Positions 21,412 to 33,659 of a stretch of DNA of 64,000 nt are shown here, one piece after another. Under the pieces are notes generated by a model. That model was not told where the DNA came from, made no database searches, and saw only the letters and a list, made by a program, of their open reading frames with translations. Made by a program: the position numbers and the translations under genes. Location of the stretch: contig OV050032.1 in the NCBI GenBank assembly GCA_920105625.2, positions 11,678,807 through 11,742,806 of the forward strand, written 5' to 3'. Source of the DNA: Clusia tigrina (Eukaryota > Arthropoda > Insecta > Diptera > Clusiidae). Numbering within the stretch: position 1 is the first letter of the stretch; every line of letters begins with the position of its first letter.

Positions 21412-21768
21412 GTAAGGGCTGGGAATCAAATTCGTTAATAACGCTAATGAAGCTACTATACCAGCCCACCATACCGCTAGCTAGCGAACGATTGAGCATA
21501 CAATCGTACAAAGCAGTGGTCTCAGCAAAATCAGGCGGGCGCGTACAGCAGCGTACAGTGTGATAATATGATTAAAGCGTACGACAAAACGGTATTATTC
21601 GTTCATCAGCATCCGGTTTTCAATTTTGTTCAAATTTGTTACTCTACATGCGCATTGCGCAGATCCGTTATTATTTTCTCAGCGAGTTTGACATTCAGAT
21701 GATGGGTTCTGACATCACAGAAGCGCAAAAAGTTATAAAAACATACATACATACAGTGGTGGTTTCCC

Positions 21769-21857
21769 CCTAAAATAGGTATCACAATGGGCCAATGGGC
21801 CTCCGAGTGCAACTTGCGTAATTCGCAAGCTATCTGGGTAACCTAACCTAACCTACA
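21769..21857 (+). mobile_element. Probable LINE 3' tail with CCTAA repeats
   Basis: A short segment with no coding capacity ends in AACCTAACCTAACCTAC. The same terminal repeat, inverted, forms the 3' end of the LINE relic at 46925-47885. It probably marks the 3' end of a severely 5'-truncated LINE. Confidence 0.45.
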
Positions 21858-23570
21858 TTCATACATACATACATAGCTGTTTGCACAACTACCCCCATGA
21901 AGTGCGTTTAAGATTCTGTTAATCTATGTAGTACCTACTTTTGTTTAACTGGTTTGCTTTAGTGAATTTTTGTTAATTTAAATTTATCGAAGCAATGTTT
22001 TAGAGTTATCCGATACCATCCAGTGATCGAACAATTAGCAAAACCTATTTACGTAACAATATGTTTCGGCAATATTACTTGACGGATATATCATTTGAAT
22101 TTCATTCTGGAGCGATTTGATATACCTTTGATAAAACTTCGAAATTACCAAAGTTACTTCACGTTCATATACAATTGAACCGTAACCGCGTATAAAGTTG
22201 TTAGCAACATCTTTGTAAAAACAGCCAATATTACGATTATATTGAATTTTCTTCTTATTTTCAGCTCAATTTAGTGCATTTTAATGAAGTTTCTATTTTA
22301 TAAAATATTCTTCAAAATCGGTGTAAACCAATTTTCCCTGGCATTTCTTCAACAAGATTATTTTTCTACTGAAAGTTTGAATTCAATTATAAATTATTAC
22401 TTTAATATAGTATATTTATTAATATTATATATTTATTACTTATAAATTATATTTGTGACGATACATACATTACATTTTGAGTTGGCAAATAATTGTGAAA
22501 ACGCACAACGTTATGGCTTTCGTATATATAGGGCAATATAAACACCACTGGGCATGCAACTCTTTATACAGAAGTTGTTATTGTCTCCCAATTCGAAAGT
22601 GCTTTAGCATTTTGCAGGCATAATGGAAATGGAGTCTATTCGACAGCAGCAGCATTCGGCCCACTGTATCTGTCGCACCGCCTCTCGATAATGAGCATGC
22701 AATAATCTCAATGGCATAAATCCGATCCGTTCCGATACGAAACGATACGACCCGATGCATGGTGGCTGTGCATGTTTGGGATCATTATTTGTTAAGATTT
22801 CTCAAATTTGTGAACTAAACTGTTTAAGATAAATTTTGGCTGACAATGCTATTGAAGATAAAAGTAATATTTCTATTGGCTCTGACCATTGCCGCACAAC
22901 AAAACAACAACAACGAAACACGAATTAATCAATTTTTGCACAAATAGAAAAACAACAAACAGCACCAGTGACGTAGTCAGCTGACGTTACCTGCCGAATG
23001 TTGGCACTTCCACGCAAATTTAAACACACACACACACACACACATGCACAAATCATATGTGTGGCTGAACTTATGTTGTGGAAATGATGACGATGACGAT
23101 GTTGATGATGAAGATTGTGAGAAACTATTATGTAATCAAAATCAAAGCCAGTAAAAAAAACTATACGTATACATATACATATGTATGTATATTGTATATG
23201 CATACATATGTAGGTATGTATAAATAAATAAAAAATATTATATGAAAAATTTATTCAACCTTGATGTACATTGTTCGAATATTATTCTTACAGCAGCGGT
23301 TCTCAAACTTCAATAAAATCTAGGAAAGAGGTGGTCGGTTTGCACTGATTGCTAGATAGGCTACACACCTACATAAATATGCATATATGTATGTACATAC
23401 TTACTTATGTTTGCACATACCTGTATAGAAAGAAAATAGTATTGCGAATTGAACCCCACCACATCAATGTTTGCAGTGGTACTTCAAATTTAACTTATTG
23501 GATATGACTATTGCCTGTACGAGTATCATGCCAGCCATACCCGTTTGTGGTAGTGCGAAGGTAGGCGTGT
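21858..23570. other. Intergenic DNA with an (AC)n run
   Basis: Apart from an (AC)n microsatellite at about 23024-23045 and GATGATGAC-type repeats at about 23085-23115, no feature was recognised. Confidence 0.5.
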
Positions 23571-23584
23571 TCTTTGGCCGATTT

Positions 23585-23780
23585 TAATTACTTATCGAGT
23601 AGCACCATAGAAGAGTATAGAAACATAGAGATTGAACCACTCAAAATTTTGTGTAATGGAAGTGATGGCGATTTCACAAAAATCGCTGAGCGCCAAGAGG
23701 AGGCGGGATGCAATGAGTATGTTATATTATGTGCTATGAAAAAGGGGTTTACTAGAAAGCCCCTCGAACAAAATTTACGT
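23585..23780 (+). mobile_element. Fragment of the LINE-E family (my label)
   Basis: The plus-strand text reading IEPLKILCNGSDGDFTK and KGFTRKP matches, with substitutions, a minus-strand region near 35220-35100 (IESLKILCNGSEGDFTK, EGFTRKP) that follows the RNase H domain of a LINE relic. Only this short internal part is present. Confidence 0.6.
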
Positions 23781-24230
23781 TCATCATGCGAGCTCTATAT
23801 ATGTGTGTATACTCTTTAACTGCTACTACTACTGTCAACGACAATATACATATATAGTATATTGTCCTTGGAACTGTGAAGAAACTAAACAAGAGAAATC
23901 TATGAGTGACGTTCCTTGGAAATAAATATGTATAATGTTCATAACTATCCCGCCTAACTTTAGCCGTACCATCCAATTTATTACAAAATGAATGTGTGGC
24001 TCGACTAGCTTTGTAATTTCAAAATAAGTATGAAAATCAAGTATTAAAGCATGAAGGGACCCAAATCATTCAAGGAATGAATAAAATTATGTCGTTGTTA
24101 AAATATTCATAATAGTATAGAGTTTTGGTCTAAGTCTTTCCCAATATGCATTTACAAACTTATGTAGAAATGCTTATGCATATACATATGTACATATAGT
24201 AAAACTATATTGGGTGGGAGTGAATTAAAC

Positions 24231-24425
24231 CATAGAGTAAAGATATAAGAGTCACAAACTGAAACGTCACTCATTTTTCGACTTGGAAGACATCGGTCGG
24301 GGGTAGTAACCAGAGTGGCGCTGCGATATGAAAATAAGAGCTATTGAGTAATTGGCGCTATTAGCAGCGCCACCATACAAAAAGTTTTTTGTTGGAGATT
24401 GTGACTCTTATTTCTTTACTCTATG
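24231..24425. mobile_element. MITE with CATAGAGTAAAG termini
   Basis: A 195-base element has about 27-base inverted repeats (CATAGAGTAAAGATATAAGA and its near-perfect inverse complement). The left duplication ATTAAAC is at 24224-24230. The right copy has been split by insertion of the Harbinger-like MITE at 24430. Removing that element and one TTA restores ATTAAACC. Confidence 0.78.
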
Positions 24426-24429
24426 ATTA

Positions 24430-24939
24430 CACTGCGGCCACACGATCAATTTCTTGCCCATCAAGTTGCAATACACTCACACTTTTTACAAACACATACA
24501 TATTTTTAGAACTTGACCGTCGACTTAATTATCAATTTATGTTTCAAGAGGAGAATCAAATCGGCTATCAATTATCTGTCAGCTGTTTCATGTGGGTACT
24601 GAGTAATAAATGAAAAATAACGGAAAAACCAGATTAAATTTAAAAAAATGTATCAACAAAAAAAAGGAAGAAATGAGATTTGTACAAATTCCCCCTTGCT
24701 AGGTTATAGCATCTCGCATGACCTTTTTTTAAAATACATGAAATAAAACATAAAAATAGAGAAAATAAAATATTTTATTATACATGCATATGTGACGACG
24801 GCATTTTGAAAATAATTTGAATACCATCTTGCCCATTAAGTTGAATGCAGCCTCCGTCACAGACGCAACTTGAACAGGTTTTGACAGACAATACATGTGA
24901 GAGCTTGATGGGCAAGAAATTGATCGTGTGGCCGCAGTA
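24430..24939. mobile_element. PIF/Harbinger-like MITE, copy 2 (inverted)
   Basis: This 510-base relative of the element at 18218-18731 lies in the opposite orientation. It begins CACTGCGGCCACACGATCAA and ends with the matching inverse complement, with one changed terminal base. It is flanked by TTA at 24427-24429 and 24940-24942. Confidence 0.82.
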
Positions 24940-25041
24940 TTAAACCGAAGTGTTAGTTCACACTCAAGTTTATGGTGAGCAATGCTGAGCAATGAGCACT
25001 GAGCATACTCGTACCAAAAAGAGTGGACACAAAGAGATATA

Positions 25042-25280
25042 CAGTCGACCCCCGATAATCCGGCCCCTGGCTAATCCGGCGCCCCCTGTAATCCGACTTG
25101 CCAATTATGTACATAAAGAGATCAATTTTACTTCACCATTTTTATAATTGGTCGTATTACAACATACTCCTTTTCAAAAAGTGCCGGACTACAAGGTCAG
25201 TGGCAGTACTCTATAGTCCGAAAATTCGATAATCCGACACAGCCTTGAAAAATGTTTGTCGGATTACCGGAGGTCGACTG
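25042..25280. mobile_element. pogo/Tigger-like MITE
   Basis: This 239-base element starts CAGTCGACCCCCGATAATCC and ends in the inverse complement of CAGTCGACCTCCGGTAATCC. Internal sequence repeats the AATCCGGC/AATCCGAC motif several times. CAG-start termini of this form occur in pogo/Tigger members of the Tc1/mariner superfamily. The expected TA duplication is not clean. No transposase is encoded. Confidence 0.7.
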
Positions 25281-27770
25281 AATATCAAATTGCCCTGGAG
25301 TCAACTTTTTCAGCTATATTTGATGGCAAATTCTGGTCACCAAATTGAACTCCAAACTTTCACTCCTTTTGTCTATTATTTTTGATCGTAGTTCATTTGA
25401 CGTGAATAAGAAATGCTTCCACCAACTTGACGAAGGTTTTCAATCTGGGCTTTTTTTTAAATGGAAAGTACACTCCATTTTATTGAATTATAGAGTGATA
25501 AGAGCAGAACTAATTCTTACTTGAGAGTGGTATTTAGGGCTCTGAAACGATTAATTTCATTTTGTTAGTCTGAAATTGAAGTTCATTTGGTGGCCCATTC
25601 TATTTGTCGAACCTTGGATAATTTACTGTGCGATTCATGAATGAAATGAATTAGGTACAAATACATACTATTTATGTTTTTTTTGTGTGCCACTTTTGTA
25701 TGAATGGTGCTGGTGTCCCCGCCGATGATCGTCCGGCCTGGTCACGATCACTGCATACGTAGATACATACATATGTGTATATATGTACGTCGGGTGTCAC
25801 ACCTTCTCAATATTTGGTAAGTTTATGTCAAAATTGGGTTAGGACGCGAATAAAGTTGAGAATTCTAATTTATTGTTTGTGACACGTAAAAAAATACTTC
25901 TTCAATTCTGAAAATTGTGCTGGGTTTTCTAGAAAACTTAACGAGAAGCCAACAAATTCATGTGAAACAACGAAATGCATTTTTGATGGGGGATTCTTTT
26001 CTACTAATTGGCAGAATGCTTTAAATTGCAGAAGTAGTTTCCAATTCTGAGGAATAACTTCTTTATTTTACTGAAGATTGCTTGATTTGTAGGCACATTC
26101 TGATAAATATATGATGATTACTACGAGTATATTGCAGAATTAAGTATGTTTTGTTCAAAGTTGTTGTTCTTTCCTTTTTTTTTTTACATATAATAAGCAT
26201 ATTCACTACTTTTGAAGATAAATTCTTGAAGTTGTAAACCATTTCTACCTAAATGAAAGCATTTCAATCATATTCATAGTGATTTGTTCTGAAGAGAGCT
26301 GAAAAAATCACACTTCCCTACGAAGTAGTGGCAGCTTGGGGTGTTTGACATCTCCAATTAATATGTCAATACAAGTAAGTATGATTATAACTCCCATACA
26401 TCATTATTCATTCACAGATGTGATGTAATTCAAAATACACACTTATAGACCGTTGAACAAATAAATTATACTGCCGTACGAGTACGTCTTCTCCCCTTTT
26501 TCATGGTGTTAAATCACGTTATGTGGTAATGTGGTAAAATAATTTAACAAAATTTTCACCAAAAACAATTAATTAGGTAGAAAAAAACCAGAAATAATAA
26601 TAGTGACTTCACACATTACACGATTACAATCTGCTTCCGCTTGAGGTACATACTCGTATGTATATACATTTATCGCTATGTATGTAAAATTATATTTAAG
26701 TTTTATTTTCGGATTATCGTTTGTTTTAGGTTTTGTGTGCAAGCTCTTGGAATTTATCTTTTAATTAAATAGTCGTAGTTGCTGGTGCCTTGGCACACAG
26801 CATAAAGTAGCTTCAATACACACATAATTCACGCTTCAAATAGTTTTCTATTGCTCTTTCACTGATCTGCCAGCAATGCGCGGCTTGGAAGGTGGTGTGG
26901 TCTTGAGAAGTGATTACCTGTTGACCGTGAGTGTTCGTTGTTGTAGTTGTTCTTACCAAATATAATGATCATTTACAGCAACAATTGAATATCTGTGTTG
27001 CTACAGCTGTGTAATTCACTGACTTGGCACTTATCGTCGAATTCTGATTCAGACTTCAAATTCCCGACTAAGTCACACACGAAAAGATGATTTCAAAACT
27101 TGGCGAATGTTACCGAAATAATATCTTCCACTGATTGTTAGACTTGTGTCTTCTCTAACTTAACACAATGCATGGAATGAAAGACGAAAGGAACTATTGC
27201 AACAAGTCGTGTTTCTCTTTAAAGCCGCTCAGCCAAATACTGTTCAAACTGTTCGAATATGGAAACTATTTTTACTCGGTACCTAACTTTGTGGAAAATA
27301 ATAAGGAAAAAAATTTAAATATTTCGCCATGTTCGTGGCTATAATTACGAATCGTAATGGAAATTTGCCACTATCTTAAGCACAGTTTGAAAATAAATTT
27401 GTTCATTTGTGTATTTACTAGACACTAATGTCAGTGGCAGGTAATTTAACGATTAGAATAGATAAATTTCCTTACTACGAAGCAATTACCACAATATGAG
27501 TTATACACACACACAGGACTGCGATGTCTTTCATCGACTCTGAATACTTTTGTGAGCAGACAGGAGATTACCATTCAAACAGTTGGCACTTATTTGCAAT
27601 ACGAACCATGCAATATTTGTGGAATGACCTTCTGTAGCAGATTTTCTACCATTGACCGCAGACCTTTGACCAGCTAGAAGAGAAAGCTTACCCAGAATTA
27701 GAAAGATTTTCCAGCTTCTTCAAAATAAATTGCGAGTGCATACCTATAAACACATGAAAGCCGCAGTGAT
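25281..27770. other. Intergenic DNA, nothing recognised
   Basis: About 2.5 kb of AT-rich sequence without a supported gene, RNA or complete repeat. Confidence 0.5.
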
Positions 27771-27779
27771 TCACATCTT

Positions 27780-28690
27780 GGACGAGTTGGCAGACCAAAA
27801 TGGCGATGAAGTTCTTGAATGAACCGATACTAGAAGAACAGTTTCTCCATGGAGCATGTACAACGGGCTTGTCGAAGGATCTTGGTGTATTTTCGACCTC
27901 TTTCTATGTACTTTTACCCAACTTAAATGAAATGGCAAGGCTGATAGCTGTGTCTTCTCATTTTAATGATACTGTACCTGAATACTATTGGAGGGTCTAC
28001 TGAAGAAATGCACCAAACAAAGGAAAGTAATTTTTGGAAGAATCTTCCTGGATTAAGACAAGCCGAAGCCCTTCTGGGAGACTTTAATCTCAAAAGAGCT
28101 AAAGAGCTGATAAGCATGCCTCAGAGGAAATTAAAAGTTATCTATCCCTGGTGTATTGAGTGGTCACTGAATAATAAGTTGGGTCTAGTATCAGGTGCCA
28201 TCTGTAGATTCAATGGAGAGACTGATGAACTCTCACTATACCTGATCACAGACTGTGGAGCTGTGGCACACAAGAGATAACGAAGTGTTTTGGAGAACAT
28301 ATCTTGAATCTGAGTAAAATTTCTCAACTTGATCCCATCCTATATAAGTTCCTGTCCGAAATAAACCTCGGAAGAAATACAAATAAATAATAATACTAAA
28401 CCTCGGAAGAGACAATCGTAATCGTAAGTCAACAGGGGCATCACAATATATCTTTTAGACACCCGAGGGTCGCAGGTTCAAATCCTGCCACGAGCTTGGT
28501 CTCCAACATGCTTCTCTCTATAAAATCCTTTTCTCTTCGAGTCGAAAGCCTCTGTAGCTAGTACTCATTCCCCCAACACCTTGCACTCATAATTAATTAT
28601 GATGTAAGATATAATAATAATAATAACAATATCTTTTAGGTTGCAGTGTATAACACCATTTATATAGTCTAATCTACCCCAGCTAATCTA
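27780..28690 (+). mobile_element. LINE-E relic, plus strand, interrupted by a SINE
   Basis: The C-terminal part of a LINE is readable with stops and frameshifts: KNLPGLRQAEALLGDFN, AICRFNGETDELSLYLITDCG, and an ISQLDPI block. It aligns with the minus-strand copy at about 34950-34600 and shares that copy's 3' region (CAGGGGCATCACAAT). The 3' region is split by the SINE at 28459-28628 and resumes with GGTTGCAGTGTATAA. It contains multiple stops and is inactive. Confidence 0.75.
28459..28628 (+). mobile_element. tRNA-derived SINE, copy 2 (5'-truncated, nested in LINE-E)
   Basis: The copy begins within the tRNA-like head (ACACCCGAGGGTCGCAGG), keeps the B box GGTTCAAATCC and the body, and ends in TAATAATAAC. 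An 11-base duplication ATATCTTTTAG is at 28448-28458 and 28629-28639. The A box is missing, so this copy could not be transcribed from its own promoter. Confidence 0.88.
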
Positions 28691-31600
28691 CCCCAACAAA
28701 CTAGTTGCATGTCTCACGTTCGCTGATGTTCGCGTTTATTTATCCTCGAATAAACTTAACCTTGCTTTACTTTGTGTTAGTTTTTTAAAATGGAAATGTA
28801 ATAAATTATTTTTGCTAGATAAATAAATCTTCCATCGTATTGTGAGAAGGTCGTAAGGTGTGCGTTCATTGCATCGAACAGTTTGAGAGGGCTCAAACGT
28901 AAATAATGGTTGGAGCGTTGGTGTTTCTGCACCAACTAAAGAGTTATTATATTTTCTATTGTCCATGCAAGTACCTACATCGATTTCATAATTTATTATA
29001 CTAATTCAAACAAGTGAGTTTATGTATATTCATACTTTCAATGACTAACAAGTGTTGACGTTCCCAGCAGTCTTATTAAAAATTCCAAACAAACATGATT
29101 AATCTTTGTACGCAAAGCAGGCTTTTAAATTACAAGAATTGCATGTCTGGTTGGGTGTTGCGTGTGTATATGTGTGTGTGTGTGCGTGTGTGTGTTACCC
29201 ACCTCTGAGTTGCCATATAATTTCTGCTTCGTGTTTTCATAGTCGACTCGCTACCTTCATTTTGTTTCTCCATCCGCGAATTGTAGGATAAGGTGGCCAA
29301 TAGCAAATATATATAAGTATGTATATATATATATGAATGTATACATTTATATACATATATACATATGCATATACATATATAAATATATATAAATATATAA
29401 TATATATACGAGTGTATACATACATATATATATGCATTCATTCCTTGGCGGTAGCATCCATTTGCCTGTTGAAATGGAAAAAAGAGATTTTAAAAATTGG
29501 CCAAAAAGTCAAAGGGGGGGGGGGGGGGTTAGCAACCCTTGCAAGTCAAAATATATTGAATTATAAAAAAATTATGTGTAAAAGTTAAAGGTATTAATTA
29601 TGGCTAATTATATGGGTTTCAACTATTCCAATTTTATATGGAAGTACCCCGTCTTACACGGACGACCCGTGAGACGTATTACTGGGGTAGTACATATAAT
29701 TGGAAGTTTGATAATTTTCAAAGAAAATATTTAATTTCAAAGTTGGAATTATCAGAATACGACGAAATATTGACAGGTCTGAGTCGTGATCTGAAAGCAA
29801 TCCAAGTCAAATCTAACAACTCCCTAATTGTTGAGCCATTTGTACTGCTTAGATTGTTCTCACATGACCCGGACTGAAATCTGCCCTCTGTTTTCTCAAC
29901 AATAAAATTCACCAATTCCACTCAGTCACATACTCGTATACATAAAGGAATTACGACCTTGCACTGAAATCATCACTTGAATTTTGCATAGATATGTGTC
30001 TAGTTTACAGTGAATCTCTGCATTTCACAGTAGAGAGAGCTCCAAATAGTGATTGTGATGAAAGCGATTCAAGCTGCAACACCATTCAAAGTAACCCCAC
30101 TCTGCTGAAACGCTACCTTTAAATTTACACCATGTTTGATGATTCTGGCTAAAACGCTGCGTTGCACCGTTAATGACTCAGTGCTACAAGAGGCCCCTCG
30201 GCTACACACATTTATAGACGTGTGTGTTTGTTTACAAGGACCCCCATGGGAAATTGTGTACTCATACTCTTTGGAGTACAAATGGCGTAATCCCACATCA
30301 GCCTCTGGCAGGAATATCAGTGATTGAACTCCACAGAAGAAAAAACTCCACAAAACGCCACTTGAAACATAGTTCCGAAGAGTGAGCAAATGATGTACCG
30401 TTGAAACAATATTCTAGACATCTCTCGTGTTTAGAGCCTTATTATGCTCTTTCAAGGGTTTGCCACACATTTTGCACTTGTCGAAAACTGTATAATTTTA
30501 GTATAACTTAAATAGTTGCGGTAAAGCAGTGTGCTCCTGTTTACACATATATATTATGAGAGTGTAGCAAGTCCTTAAGAACTGTATACTAAAGAAGAGA
30601 ACACTTATCGTAACAGTAGTGAAGATCTCCATTTATGTTCCCCAAATCTTAAAAAGAGTACCTCCTCTACTAGGTGGCGCCTATACTGAAATGAGAGGTA
30701 AAACGTGTGCGTTATTCCGTTATGTCACCATTTCCTACCGGGCGGCTTGTGGGTGCAGCAAGAGGGAATAATTATTGCAATTGGTGCTTTAGAATGCCTT
30801 GAGCGTATGTAGTTGATTGTGTGCTGTGCTCTCGGTTGTTTCTGTTTCATTTTCTATTCTCAATTTTGTCATAATGCAGTAGTTTCATTATAAACGGCAC
30901 AAGGACTCCGAACCTGCAGTGAGTGTAGTAATTACATTTACTCACTATAATCGAGGACGAAATCTTTCCATTAACGTTAAACGATTGTCCTGTACAGTGT
31001 ACACTGAAATATTAATTTCTGCTTCAGATCGGTATCCTTGACAAATGCATTTTTTAATAGATCCCACTAATTGCAGGCAGAGCACGAAAATGGCATTAAA
31101 TTCAAACCAATGGGTTGGGATATTTATTTTTTCCGTAAGAGAGCAATAAAAAAATCACAAGAATATTCTTTTAACGCCTATCGACGCTGTATTTGGCACA
31201 GACGCCCACATATTCGTCGTTTTCTGTAACAACTTTATGGCTCAGTAAACCCAGCAAATCTCGAAAATCTGAACTAAACAGTGTGTTTTAAATTTCGGCA
31301 CACTGAAACTACTTAAAAATGCGAGTAGTACGTGATAGCTACTATTGGAATGTCATCTGGTGTTGTTTGTTTGAGTGTACGTTGGGTTGTTTGCTTGATT
31401 CGCTACATGTCCCACGTGCTCTGGATAGGGATGCGGACGGTTTCATGAATGAAAACTTGGCACTGTTCTCATTTCCATTCAGTTATTGTACTTTTGTACG
31501 AATTCATAATTTTACTATCACGCAAACAGTAATCGCACAAATTTGGTGGTGGTGGAAAGCGTTTTGGCATACCCTTCCCTAAGTCATCACACGAATACGA

Positions 31601-32520
31601 ATTCGAATACACATGCACATGCTTGTCTACTTAGTAATATGAAGATTGATAAAAGAAGGCAATTAATTGAGCACACTTACAATTGGCCCACCGCAGGATA
31701 CGATTCTATTGCACTCCTGTAAGATTCCATAATTTCCAAAAATTAATGCTTTCCTTTTTCTTTGCTAGTTATCATTTATTGTACTTTACACACACATTTT
31801 AATTTAGAATTATTAAAGAGGAGAGTTTTATTGATTGTATGCACGATAGAGCACCAAAGGATGTGTCAAGTGCGGATGAAAACTTACGTTTAAAATACAT
31901 ATTTAGGCAGTGTTTGTTAGCATGTAGCTGTATCCTAGCTCATAAGGATATTACATATTGCATACTTAACATTTGGGAGAGGCCGAACAAGGTTCTTCTC
32001 TCTGTTAGAATAGTGGAGCACAGAGGCAAATGCAATTAGTCCAAAATGTTAACAGAATGTGTACGCTCAGTGCTCATTCGAGAACGCGAGAGCGAGACAA
32101 GTGAGTGCAGTAGAGATTCAATGAACGGAATTGATATTGTTGGGCTTGAAATTTCATTTAACTTTAAAGATAATTCAAACCAGCGTGCGTGATGATACCC
32201 GCAGGATGCACTAACAATGCAATGCGATTCGTGTTCTTTTCGTTGGCAACATGGAAGAGAACACGATGGACGCTTTCTTTGCCCTGAGCTGTTGGCATGC
32301 TTGGCGGAGGAGCAGCGAAATTCTTGTGGGGGTTGCTACCTAGTATTATATCCTGCAGCCACTGTTGGACTGTGAAATTGACTTACTCTCTCTCTTCGAT
32401 GGCAAAATTCTTAACAGGTAGAAACGAAAACAAACAAAAACATATGCAACAAAATTGAATAATTGTAACAAACCAATTGCATGTTTTTGTAGTTATTACT
32501 GTATTTAAATAGTTCCCAGA
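28691..32520. other. Intergenic DNA with simple repeats; no gene supported
   Basis: This contains a GT-rich run at about 29160-29195, a 14-G homopolymer at 29515-29528 and an AT-rich simple repeat at 29296-29432. A frame at 29638-29877 has mixed composition (SKLELSEYDEILTGL) but no recognisable domain. No splice or promoter evidence makes any frame here convincing. Confidence 0.45.
29296..29432. repeat. AT-rich simple repeat (TATATACA/ATATAAAT type)
   Basis: Degenerate TA and TACA repeats over about 135 bases. Confidence 0.85.
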
Positions 32521-32715
32521 GCCGCCCTCTGTGGTCTAGTGGTAAGCATGCTAGATTCACACTCAGAGGGTTCAAATTCTGCCCCTGGCTGGGCCTTAAA
32601 AATGCTGCCTTCTATAAAACCCTTTCTGCGAATCGAAAGCCTCAGTAGCTAGTACCCATTCCTCCAAAGCCCTGCTGTCATAATTAATTATAGTGTAAGA
32701 TAAAATAATAATTTA
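32521..32715 (+). mobile_element. tRNA-derived SINE, copy 3
   Basis: Contains an A box (TGGTCTAGTGG), a slightly decayed B box (GGTTCAAATTC), the body motifs AAGCCTCAGTAGCTAGTACC and a short ATAATAA tail. Target duplications are no longer exact. Confidence 0.83.
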
Positions 32716-33233
32716 TATTTCCCCACACAAATGTTTCATGGATTCGTATCTGGCAATAAATAACAAATTCTTGATAACGGTAAATGAGTAAGTTTCCAAA
32801 TTGCTTTTAACTATAATCTTGACATACAATGCAATGCATCGCATTGGGAATGATGTCAGTTTTATATTTTTCCCTGGAAATATTAATAAGCTTTTTTTAT
32901 TTATGGCAAGTTTTAGTAAAATGCAGTGAAATTTTGTGCTGTCTCGGAGAACAAAGCATTGCACCCGCTGACACATGTAGTAGTATAATAAACATTTTCA
33001 ACTTGCAACAGGAACATCTGTTGCGTTATACACAAACTTGCCATCAATTTGGTCAGCAACAATAAATCAAAGCAAATACGAGTATATGTACATATTCATT
33101 TTACATGCATCAGCAATAACAAATTAATTAAAGACACCTACCAAGGTGCCGCCGCCTTATCTTTATTTGATATTACACTTATATGCTGTTAGAATCAGGT
33201 TCTCTATTTACTTTATTATTATTATTATTACAC

Positions 33234-33264
33234 TTTATTGTAATAAATTAATTATTACAATAAA
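33234..33264. repeat. Perfect short palindrome (13-base arms)
   Basis: TTTATTGTAATAA at 33234-33246 and its exact inverse complement at 33252-33264 are separated by five bases. It lies between a short TTA run and a SINE and may be chance in AT-rich DNA. Confidence 0.6.
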
Positions 33265-33303
33265 TACAATTAATGAGTACTGGCTTCGACTTTATTATGT
33301 TCT

Positions 33304-33304
33304 C

Positions 33305-33354
<50 letters not shown>

Positions 33355-33545
33355 CCTTGCACAATATTAATTTTGTCTGCAAGGGATAGGGGAATGAGTA
33401 CTAGCAACTAAGGTTGTCGACTCGAAGGGAAAAATATAATTTTTTAGTAATAACCATTTTTGAGACTAAGCTCGGGGCAGGACTTGAACTTGCAACCCTC
33501 TGAGTGTGAGTCTACCATGCTTACCATTAGACCACAGGGGGCGGC
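33304..33545 (-). mobile_element. tRNA-derived SINE, copy 4 (minus strand, long TAA tail)
   Basis: On the minus strand the copy has GTGGTCTAATGGTAAGCATG, a B-box-like AGTTCAAGTCC, the AGTCGACAACC body and a tail of about 17 TAA units, seen as (TTA)n at 33304-33354. The long tail suggests tail expansion by microsatellite slippage. Confidence 0.86.
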
Positions 33546-33586
33546 TAATGAATAATTAGAAACAATAAAATATTGATATATAAGAA

Positions 33587-33587
<1 letters not shown>

Positions 33588-33625
<38 letters not shown>
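33588..33625. repeat. (AT)n microsatellite
   Basis: A short A run followed by about 16 AT units. Confidence 0.9.
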
Positions 33626-33628
<3 letters not shown>

Positions 33629-33659
33629 CTTATATTATATTACTGATATTATATTACTT

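Noticed and set aside
21840..21856. Telomeric TTAGG repeat
   Set aside because: Only three short units are present, matching the 3' tail of a LINE at 46925; flies lack TTAGG telomeres.
33234..33264. Transcription terminator hairpin
   Set aside because: The palindrome is AT-only apart from one GC pair per arm, in an AT-rich eukaryotic region; chance or a repeat remnant is more likely.
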